This document shows positions 1 through 6,450 of a stretch of 64,000 nucleotides of DNA, one piece after another. The DNA is taken from NCBI RefSeq assembly GCF_031583145.1, contig NZ_CP134050.1:4453501-4517500 (forward strand), written 5' to 3'. This DNA comes from Brevibacillus brevis. GTDB taxonomy: Bacteria; Bacillota; Bacilli; Brevibacillales; Brevibacillaceae. Each line of letters begins with the position of its first letter. Position 1 is the first letter of the stretch. The notes under the pieces are model-generated. The model was not told the origin of the DNA, ran no database searches, and saw only the letters and a program-made list of their open reading frames with translations. Made by a program: the position numbers and the translations under genes.

Positions 1-798
1 GTAGACCAGCATGGCGTCGCTCGGCGCCGACGTGCTTCCGAAAAACCCTTGGGAGGCAAACGAAATCGGATCGTCCGCGGTATCGAACAGGGCGATGGTT
101 GTCCGGCGGAACAGCGAATCCGTCGGAAACAGCAGACTCGAAACAATCCCGATATTGATGAGGGTCTGCTCCCCCAGGATCGATCCCAGCTGTTCGATGA
201 AGCCCCCGATGAAGCTGATCCCGTACAAAATGATGAGGATGATGCCGCCTGTCACCGTCGTCGTGATGCTGCTGAGCAGGAGCGAGACACAGACCAGGAT
301 GACCGGCATCAGCGCAAAAAATCCGAGTGCCGCCAAGACTTGTCCTCCCCCCACATCGACCGCCAGAGCGCCGCCTCCTACAAATCGGTTGATCCCCAGG
401 AGGCCGAGAAACATCAGGATGGCGTACAGGACGAGCATGCTCGCAAGCCCGCCGAACTTTCCGAGCAAATAGCGGCTGCGCGGGAGAGAGCGGGCCAGCC
501 ACGTATCGATCTGATGGCTCTCGACTTCGGAAGCGATGCTGCCGACACTGCTCAGAATCGCGAGCAAAGCGGTGATGAAAGAGCCGAAGTACAAGCCCAT
601 CCCCAGCAGCTGGACGGAGAAAAAGCTTTTCTGCATCTGAAAATCGCCGGCGATTCCCGGCGAGCCCTGCATTTCTTTCGCCATGTAGGAGGTCCCGACG
701 CCAAACAGCACCAGAAAGGCCAGCGACATCAGTACGGTAATCGCAAAAATACGCTTGGAGAGCATCTCCCTATACGTGATTTTCATGATGGGCCACAT
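1..798 (-). CDS. ABC-2 type transporter permease (partial)
   Basis: Membrane subunit of an ABC-2 type exporter, partnered with the ATPase just upstream. The frame is open to the window edge, giving 266 codons without the C-terminus. Hydrophobic segments occur at about residues 15-33 and then in a series from about residue 60, separated by short polar loops, as in ABC-2 permeases. The ATG at 798 follows a GGAGGGGG site with about six bases spacing and lies 29 bases inside the end of the ATPase gene, which indicates translational coupling. The substrate cannot be read from the sequence. Linkage to an ECF sigma/anti-sigma pair suggests an envelope-stress or peptide-export role (inference). Confidence 0.8.
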   Translation of the reverse strand, partial: MWPIMKITYREMLSKRIFAITVLMSLAFLVLFGVGTSYMAKEMQGSPGIAGDFQMQKSFFSVQLLGMGLYFGSFITALLAILSSVGSIASEVESHQIDTWLARSLPRSRYLLGKFGGLASMLVLYAILMFLGLLGINRFVGGGALAVDVGGGQVLAALGFFALMPVILVCVSLLLSSITTTVTGGIILIILYGISFIGGFIEQLGSILGEQTLINIGIVSSLLFPTDSLFRRTTIALFDTADDPISFASQGFFGSTSAPSDAMLVY

Positions 799-1732
799 GC
801 GCTTCCCCCTCCTTCTTTTGCACCCAGTACAGGAACACTTCCTCCAGGGATTGCCGTTTCTGCACGACTTCATGCAGCGCAGCTCCCCGGGCGATCAATG
901 TCTCGAGCAGAGCCGGCACCCGTCCGTTCTGGTCCAGTGTCACGAGCCAACGCTCCCGCTCTCCTTCCCGTCCCGCATGCTCCGCGGACCGAACAAACTC
1001 CGGAAGCTGCTCCAGCAGCGCCCCCTGCCCCGCGTCGATCGCCAGATCCACCTGCGGCTGAACGGCGCTCAGCTTGCGCCATTCTCCTTGAACCACCAGC
1101 TCCCCCCGGTGAATGATGCCGACGTGATCGCAAATGGATTCCATTTCGCTGAGCAAATGGCTGTTCAGGAAGATCGTCTTTCCTTGGGCGCGCAGCTGTG
1201 CGATCAGCTCGCGCACTTCTTTTCGCCCGATCGGATCGAGCGCCGAGGTAGGCTCATCCAGAAAGATCAAATCCGGATCGGACAACAGGGCGCATGCGAG
1301 GCCGATTCGCTGCTGCATCCCTTTGGAATACCCGCGGATTCTCCCTTTTTCCCTGCCGGACATGCCGACACGGGCGACCACATCGCGGATGACCGTCTTT
1401 CTCGCAGTTCGCGACAGGCCGCACAGCTCCGCATGATGCTCCAGCAGCTGCGTCCCCGTCAGCCAATCGGGATAGCGGAACAGCTCGGGCAAATACCCGA
1501 CCTTTCGCCGGGATGCCACGCTTCCGATCGGCTGGCCGAGCATAACGGCCCTGCCCCCGGTCGGGTGCAAAAGCCCGAGCATGGTCCTCACAAACGTGCT
1601 CTTGCCCGCGCCGTTTTGCCCCAAAAATCCGAACACGGAGCCTCGCGGAACTTGCAAGGTGATGTTTTTGCAGCCGGCTTTGCCGTCGTATTGCTTGGTC
1701 AGATCCCAGGTCTCGATTACGTAATCAGCCAT
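770..1732 (-). CDS. ABC transporter ATP-binding protein
   Basis: Cytoplasmic ATPase of an ABC-2 type exporter, 320 residues. Walker A (GQNGAGKS, residues 38-45), signature-like YSKGMQQR (about 135-142) and Walker B FLDEP (about 157-161) are all present. About 90 residues follow the ATPase core, as in CcmA/NatA-type ATPases. The ATG at 1732 is chosen because a GGGAGGAGG site lies 11 bases upstream; a longer frame starting with TTG has no good site. It follows the anti-sigma gene by 87 bases with no terminator visible, so sigma, anti-sigma, ATPase and permease may form one transcript. Confidence 0.88.
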   Translation of the reverse strand: MADYVIETWDLTKQYDGKAGCKNITLQVPRGSVFGFLGQNGAGKSTFVRTMLGLLHPTGGRAVMLGQPIGSVASRRKVGYLPELFRYPDWLTGTQLLEHHAELCGLSRTARKTVIRDVVARVGMSGREKGRIRGYSKGMQQRIGLACALLSDPDLIFLDEPTSALDPIGRKEVRELIAQLRAQGKTIFLNSHLLSEMESICDHVGIIHRGELVVQGEWRKLSAVQPQVDLAIDAGQGALLEQLPEFVRSAEHAGREGERERWLVTLDQNGRVPALLETLIARGAALHEVVQKRQSLEEVFLYWVQKKEGEAHVAHHENHV

Positions 1733-1819
1733 CGCTTGGCCGTCCTCCTCCCGAAACGGTACAAAGCAGAGCATCCCCAAAAAGGGAGCTCTGCTGGTCC
1801 ATTCGACTTATTTTGTTCT

Positions 1820-2974
1820 CTACATTTCCTTGGCGAAAGCCAAAAGCTCATCAGACTTGATCCCGTTGTACCCTTCCAGCATGTGGATGCGGCCATCCTG
1901 CTGCCAGATCACTCGATTGTCATGCTCGTTTGTGATCAGGATGCCATCGGCGCCATTCACCTTGACTTCCTTCAGCTTGCTGTCCTTGTCTGCCACGTAT
2001 GGCATCGGCAGAGTGTGCTGCCAGTCCTCGATGCTGAGCATTTGCTTTTTCACGTTGTCCGGAATGAACGGCAAGGACAGGATCGTACTTCTCAGCTGCT
2101 CGAGATCCACACCTTCTGGCGCCTTCAGCTCAGGGGCATCCACGATCGAGTAGTTCAGGTCTTTGTCATTCGCCCGCAGCCAGATCGTCTGAGCATTCGG
2201 CACAGTCAGCGAGAAGGTTTTGCCGCTCAGCTTCTCGTCGAATTTCTGGTCGACTTGCAGCTGGGAAAGCAGCTTGTTTGCCTTGTCGACGTTGATTTCG
2301 AAGTGAACGGTGAAGGAAGGATTGAGATCCACGCCTTGCACTTCCAGCTCTTTCGGCAAGGTCGGCAGCTTGACTCCCGCCTTCTCGGCCGCCTCTCTGC
2401 TGTTGTAAGAGCGATAGTCTTTCTCCCCTTTGCCTGATTCATCAATCCACAGTTTGCCGAGCCCTTTCAAATCCATCTCTCCGGCTTCGCCGCGGGACAG
2501 CCACGCTTCCGTTTGCGCCAGATCGTCTTGCGTCAGTTTCACGAATTGGACCTTATCCATTCGAAAAATGGACAGAAAATCGCTGGCGGCCGCCTGCACT
2601 TGCGGGAAGGAAAGCGATACGGCAAGCACAGCCGCCGCGGAAGCTCCCGTCACCCATGTTTTCGTCTTTTTATTCATGTCTTTCCAGCTCCTTTTCCATA
2701 CACGATTTTGCGCAAGGCTTCTCCCTGCGCTTTGTTCCAGCCTGAGGGAAAAACGCTGCCAGGCGGCATCGGTATCCACCTTCGCCTTGTCGGCATGTCG
2801 AAACAGCTCATTCTCGATCGTCTGCCGGGTCCAGGCGTCCAGAGCGGACAGCTCCTCCATCAACCGGCGACATTCGGCGCATTCTCCGAGGTGAGCGATG
2901 ATCTGTCTGCCTGCCTCATCGCCACACTCGCCATCTACAAACATCTGCATTACGCCCGCATCCGCACACTTCAC
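1820..2974 (-). CDS. Zinc-finger anti-sigma factor with DUF4367-like C-terminus
   Basis: Membrane-anchored partner of the ECF sigma factor, 384 residues. The N-terminus carries a zinc anti-sigma motif (HLGECAECR, His-x3-Cys-x2-Cys) at about residues 27-35. A single membrane segment follows at about 110-130, then a large outside domain. The C-terminal portion (VIWQQDGRIHMLEG...ELLAFAKEM) resembles DUF4367 domains of Firmicute anti-sigma proteins. The GTG at 2974 overlaps the sigma stop codon in a GTGA arrangement, the usual coupling of sigma and anti-sigma. The reading frame stays open further upstream, but there it only shadows the sigma gene. Confidence 0.8.
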   Translation of the reverse strand: MKCADAGVMQMFVDGECGDEAGRQIIAHLGECAECRRLMEELSALDAWTRQTIENELFRHADKAKVDTDAAWQRFSLRLEQSAGRSLAQNRVWKRSWKDMNKKTKTWVTGASAAAVLAVSLSFPQVQAAASDFLSIFRMDKVQFVKLTQDDLAQTEAWLSRGEAGEMDLKGLGKLWIDESGKGEKDYRSYNSREAAEKAGVKLPTLPKELEVQGVDLNPSFTVHFEINVDKANKLLSQLQVDQKFDEKLSGKTFSLTVPNAQTIWLRANDKDLNYSIVDAPELKAPEGVDLEQLRSTILSLPFIPDNVKKQMLSIEDWQHTLPMPYVADKDSKLKEVKVNGADGILITNEHDNRVIWQQDGRIHMLEGYNGIKSDELLAFAKEM

Positions 2975-3525
2975 GTCTCCGCCCCCCTCATCCGATCGTA
3001 CAGCTTGCGAAACTTGCTCTTCGCTCTGATGAGCAGCGTTCCGACCGAGCTCACTTCCGTCCCCGTCGCTCGCGCAAGCTCCGCATAGGCAAACCCTGAA
3101 TATTTCATGACGAGCAGCGTACGCTCCCTCTCGTCCAGCATGGCAAGCACATCTCGCACCCCGACAATTGCGTCCTGTTCCATCCACGCATCCTCGGAAG
3201 ACGGCGCGACCCACTCTTTCTCGGCCGCTTCCTTTTCTTGCCGGGCCGTCCTGCGCTTTTCCGCACGCAAGTGGTTGTAGGCGGCGTAGATGCTGGCTCG
3301 CGACAGCCAAGCCGGTATGTGTTCGATCGCGGAACGGTCCGTATGGTAAAAGGACAAAAATACGTCCTGTGCGATGTCCTCTGCAGTCTGCTGCTCCTTT
3401 ACAATTCGCATGATTTGCCTGACCACGAAGGGATAGTACGTCGTAAACAAATCTCGAAAGGAATCCGTATTGTCCTGGACAACTCCGGTATCCATCGCCA
3501 GTTTTGCCTGCACCTCCACTGTCAT
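2971..3525 (-). CDS. ECF-type RNA polymerase sigma factor
   Basis: Sigma-70 family factor of 184 residues, the normal ECF size. Region 2 is visible (QQTAEDIAQDVFLSFY, core and -10 binding) at about residues 45-62. Region 4 (ERERTLLVMKYSGFAYAELA with a helix-turn-helix) is at about 125-170. The linker is short and there is no region 3, as expected for ECF factors. The ATG at 3525 has an AGGATGGAGGG stretch immediately upstream; starts further 5' have no better site. It is coupled to the anti-sigma gene and may drive its own operon through a promoter near 3608-3639. Confidence 0.88.
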   Translation of the reverse strand: MTVEVQAKLAMDTGVVQDNTDSFRDLFTTYYPFVVRQIMRIVKEQQTAEDIAQDVFLSFYHTDRSAIEHIPAWLSRASIYAAYNHLRAEKRRTARQEKEAAEKEWVAPSSEDAWMEQDAIVGVRDVLAMLDERERTLLVMKYSGFAYAELARATGTEVSSVGTLLIRAKSKFRKLYDRMRGAET

Positions 3526-3607
3526 CCCTCCATCCTGCCGGCACAGTCGCCTTGCTTGTGCGGCCGGGCCATCCGGGGTGTTTCGGTGTCCTTCCGCTTC
3601 GTTCAAA

Positions 3608-3639
3608 GTATAGAAACCGCCGAGCCTTCTTTTGTGACA
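3608..3639 (-). promoter_or_regulatory. Candidate autoregulatory ECF promoter
   Basis: On the minus strand TGTCACA is followed, 16 bases later, by TTTCTATAC, about 85 bases ahead of the sigma start. TGTCACA-type -35 elements are known for some ECF groups, but their -10 is usually CGTC, so the -10 here is imperfect. Autoregulation is an inference from position. Confidence 0.35.
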
Positions 3640-3656
3640 GGTCCAGCCAAAAAAAT

Positions 3657-4361
3657 TTAAAAATCGCTCCAGAAGCTTTCACGATTTTCCAGAAAGCGGC
3701 GCGTCAATTGGTAGTGCTCGGTATCCTCGTAGCGGATTTCCTCTGCGGGTGACGCATCAAAATTGAGGATGGTCGCTCCCGGAAAGCCCATCAGGATCGG
3801 GGAATGCGTCGCGATCAAAAACTGCGCCCCCTCCTCCACCAAGTCCTTCATCACGTACAAAAACGCCAGCTGGCGCATCGGAGACAAGGCTGCCTCCGGC
3901 TCGTCCAGCAGGTAGATGCCTTTTCCCGAGAAACGATGTGAAAACAAGGAGAAAAACGATTCGCCGTGGGACTGCTCGTGCAGAGAGCGTCCGCCATACC
4001 CTCTCGTACTAGCGGTATCGTCGATATGGCTGGCAAACTGGTAAAAGCTCTCCGCCCGCAAAAAGAAACCGTTCGTCTGCTTGGGCAGCCAGGAAAGCTG
4101 GATGTAGTCGCCAAGGCTCGACTCTGACCGATCCACATCGTACGAGTTGTGGCGGGAACCCCCCGCCGTATGGAATCCGCACTGGTAGGCAATCGCCTCC
4201 ATGAGCGTAGACTTGCCCGAGCCGTTTTCCCCCACAAAAAACGTGACGCTGTTTTGAATCTCCAGCTCCTCCAGCCCGGCCAGCGAAGGCAGTGAAAACG
4301 GATAGTGGTCCGTCCGGGGAAATGTCTCGCGCAGCAAGCGGATCGTCCGCAGGTAAACCAT
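3657..4361 (-). CDS. AAA family ATPase (SMC/ABC-like, stand-alone)
   Basis: A 234-residue soluble ATPase with Walker A GENGSGKS (residues 44-51), Walker B LLDEPEAALS (about 151-160) and a switch histidine in ATHSPIL (about 184-190). This layout is typical of the small single-domain AAA_21/AAA_23 proteins related to RecF/SMC heads. It lacks the long coiled coil of SMC proteins and has no transporter partner. The ATG at 4361 has AGGAGAGG six bases upstream. It is divergent from the L,D-transpeptidase gene. No neighbouring nuclease suggests a defence system. The biological role is unknown. Confidence 0.8.
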   Translation of the reverse strand: MVYLRTIRLLRETFPRTDHYPFSLPSLAGLEELEIQNSVTFFVGENGSGKSTLMEAIAYQCGFHTAGGSRHNSYDVDRSESSLGDYIQLSWLPKQTNGFFLRAESFYQFASHIDDTASTRGYGGRSLHEQSHGESFFSLFSHRFSGKGIYLLDEPEAALSPMRQLAFLYVMKDLVEEGAQFLIATHSPILMGFPGATILNFDASPAEEIRYEDTEHYQLTRRFLENRESFWSDF

Positions 4362-4427
4362 TTTTTTCCTCTCCTTGCTCACTTTTTTTCGCGCATTGTC
4401 CGATACACCTAGTAGGGGGGAGTATCC

Positions 4428-5846
4428 GTGGACAAGGTTTCCTTTCTGCAGGAAAAAAGCACCTTTCATATGAAATATCCAGATCAAAGCGATCTTGCTT
4501 TTTATCGTTGGTACACCGAGCAGCATCCTGAGGAAGCGATCGGCTGGTATCATCTCGGTCGCGAGCGCGAGGCGCGCGGAGAGCTCGATCAGGCGATCGC
4601 GGCCATGAAGCAAGCCTTGCACGCCAAACCAGGACCCTACTTCCACGAAGCGAGGGAAGCCTACCAGGAGCTGATTCGCAAGCGCAAATCACGGGGACGG
4701 GGCGCTATCAAGCGACGGCTGCTCGCCTCGCTCCTGTTTTTGTACGGGCTGCTCGCCTTCTCGCCGGGGCCCTTGACCGAGCCCGCCCAGGTCGAAAAGG
4801 CTTCCGGCCCCATTTCTCCACCGGCCTTCACCGACCGTCCCCATGTAGAGGTGGTAGCGGTCCCGGCCAACCTGAGCCCTTCCCAATTGCAGAGCCAATT
4901 GCGGAGCTACGTGGAAAGCCGGCGCCCGTCTCTGGCACAGCCGTATACGGTCATCGCCGTCCCGGAATTCGCTGGCGGTCCGCTGTTTACGCCGCTGCTC
5001 TTTTATCAGCCGAAAAACGTGCTCGGGGTCCTGCGCTACCAGCCAGACACCCGCACGGTCATCAGCCAGACGTGGTTCGAGCGACCAGGCCCCTATGAAC
5101 AGGATCCTCGTCTTCAGGCGGCTCGTGCTGCCCTGGCGGAAGAACAGCAGATCACGGAGCAGATCCTGACCCTGCGCAATGCGCTTTACCGCTACTATCA
5201 GCGAAAAGGGAGCCTGCCGGACAGTCTCTCGCAGCTCGCCGGAGCCTATCCCGGCAATTACTTGCCGCAAATCCCCGTGCCGCCAAAAGGGCTGAGCCTG
5301 TCCGCTTACGTGTACAATCCAGGGGCTTTTCGCCCCGAGACAGCCTGGGCCAGCCTGCGGGAAGTGATGCCGCTCCCCGGTTATCCCGAACCGCTCATCC
5401 CGCTGGCGCCGCTGCAAATCCATCTGTCCGAAGCCACGCACACGCTGCGGCTCATGAGCGGACCTCACCTCGTGCGCAGCTATCCGGTCGGAATCGGGAA
5501 AAACGGGTCCACCCCCGAGGGATACTTCACCATCCTGCAAAAAATCAACCATCCCCGGGGGCATGACAACATCTACGGCACCCGTGGCATGGTCTTCCAA
5601 AACAGCGGCTATGCCATACACGGCACCAACCATCCGGAGAGCATCGGGTCTTCCGTGTCGCTCGGCTGCATCCGCATGCTCAATGCCGCTGTCGAGGAGC
5701 TCTATTCGTTCGTGTCGCTCGGTACAGAAGTCGTGTTGTCGGACGCCCCGATGCCTTCCATCGCCTGGAGCAACCCGGCTGCTTTCTTGTTGAAGGCCCG
5801 TCCGCAGGAAGAGACGCCGCAAGTGGTCTATCAATGGCTGCACTAG
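4428..5846 (+). CDS. L,D-transpeptidase with TPR-like N-terminus
   Basis: Peptidoglycan-modifying YkuD-fold enzyme, 472 residues. The C-terminal catalytic domain (about 328-440) carries HGTNHP (His398) and SLGCIRM (Cys414, Arg416), the L,D-transpeptidase signature. Residues about 35-85 resemble a TPR pair (IGWYHLGREREARGELDQAI). A basic stretch and one membrane segment follow at about 94-113, so the TPR part is probably cytoplasmic and the catalytic part outside. Residues 130-320 are a spacer of unknown fold. The GTG at 4428 is preceded by AGGGGGGAG at good spacing. A TPR domain on the cytoplasmic side suggests a protein partner inside the cell. Confidence 0.87.
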   Translation: MDKVSFLQEKSTFHMKYPDQSDLAFYRWYTEQHPEEAIGWYHLGREREARGELDQAIAAMKQALHAKPGPYFHEAREAYQELIRKRKSRGRGAIKRRLLASLLFLYGLLAFSPGPLTEPAQVEKASGPISPPAFTDRPHVEVVAVPANLSPSQLQSQLRSYVESRRPSLAQPYTVIAVPEFAGGPLFTPLLFYQPKNVLGVLRYQPDTRTVISQTWFERPGPYEQDPRLQAARAALAEEQQITEQILTLRNALYRYYQRKGSLPDSLSQLAGAYPGNYLPQIPVPPKGLSLSAYVYNPGAFRPETAWASLREVMPLPGYPEPLIPLAPLQIHLSEATHTLRLMSGPHLVRSYPVGIGKNGSTPEGYFTILQKINHPRGHDNIYGTRGMVFQNSGYAIHGTNHPESIGSSVSLGCIRMLNAAVEELYSFVSLGTEVVLSDAPMPSIAWSNPAAFLLKARPQEETPQVVYQWLH

Positions 5847-5916
5847 TCTTCCTCTTTTGTAGAAAAGACGGTTCAGCGTCCGAAACGTTACCTCCATTCT
5901 TTGCCAAAACAAGCAG

Positions 5917-5951
5917 CAGCAGCGCCGGACTTCCTGGCGCTGCTGTTTTTT
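5917..5951 (+). terminator. Rho-independent terminator
   Basis: A ten-base stem (CAGCAGCGCC / GGCGCTGCTG) with a nine-base loop and a T6 run follows the L,D-transpeptidase gene. Confidence 0.85.
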
Positions 5952-5957
5952 GCCCGC

Positions 5958-5990
5958 AAAAAAAGCGCGCTCCCGTACGGGATACGCGCT
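5958..5990 (-). terminator. Rho-independent terminator
   Basis: Minus-strand hairpin AGCGCG...GCGCGCT with inner CCCGTACGGG and a T7 run, ending the 6002-6349 gene. Confidence 0.8.
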
Positions 5991-6001
5991 ATTGTGCAGC
6001 T

Positions 6002-6349
6002 TTATTTTTCTTCCAAATGGCTGATCTTCTCTTCCTGTTCTTCTTCCGGATTCCAGTAATCGAGCACTTTTCCTTGAAGCACCTTGCCTTTGATGAACGC
6101 AACCTGCTGCTCGGTAAAATCCTGTGTCCACTCGATCCCCAATTCTTCAGCCAGCCGCACGACGGTCAGCAGTTCTGACCAAGCGACGTAGCGTTTGTAC
6201 CAGAAAAACTGAGGCTGTTCGTTCATATATGGGTAGAGATCGTCAAAATCGGTGTGTTTACAGTCGAGAGCTCGCTCAAAATTCACCTTGGTTTGGCGCA
6301 ACTGCTCTTTAAAAAAAGTGGGTAAATCCTTTTGTGCGAAGTCAGACAT
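6002..6349 (-). CDS. Hypothetical protein, 115 residues
   Basis: An acidic, probably soluble helical protein rich in aromatic residues (QFFWYKRYVAW, about 47-57) with a Glu-rich C-terminus. There is no signal peptide or membrane segment. It has its own ribosome site (GGGGGA, six bases before ATG), its own promoter (TTGCAC-N16-TACAAT) and its own terminator, so it is very likely a real single-gene unit. I do not recognise the family. YppE (DUF1798), which sits near ponA in Bacillus subtilis, was considered but the sequence does not resemble it. Confidence 0.7.
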   Translation of the reverse strand: MSDFAQKDLPTFFKEQLRQTKVNFERALDCKHTDFDDLYPYMNEQPQFFWYKRYVAWSELLTVVRLAEELGIEWTQDFTEQQVAFIKGKVLQGKVLDYWNPEEEQEEKISHLEEK

Positions 6350-6381
6350 GGACTGTCCCCCCTGTCTCCCGATTTACTGGT

Positions 6382-6409
6382 ATTGTACCACGCGAAAGAA
6401 GATGTGCAA
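6382..6409 (-). promoter_or_regulatory. Sigma-A promoter for the 6002-6349 gene
   Basis: TTGCAC, 16 bases, TACAAT on the minus strand, with TG one base before the -10 (extended -10). It lies about 35 bases upstream of the start codon. Confidence 0.65.
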
Positions 6410-6450
6410 ATAGGTGAAACGATCCGAAGTCGTTTATCCTATTCCAGAAA

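Noticed and set aside
2975-3682. N-terminal extension of the anti-sigma reading frame giving a 620-residue protein
   Set aside because: The extra part only overlaps the sigma gene in another frame, contains no recognisable domain, and the GTG at 2974 fits the standard sigma/anti-sigma overlap.
3657-4361. Defence system ATPase (OLD/Gabija/Septu-like)
   Set aside because: Only a short stand-alone ATPase is present, with no TOPRIM, HNH or helicase partner; neighbours are cell-wall and regulatory genes.
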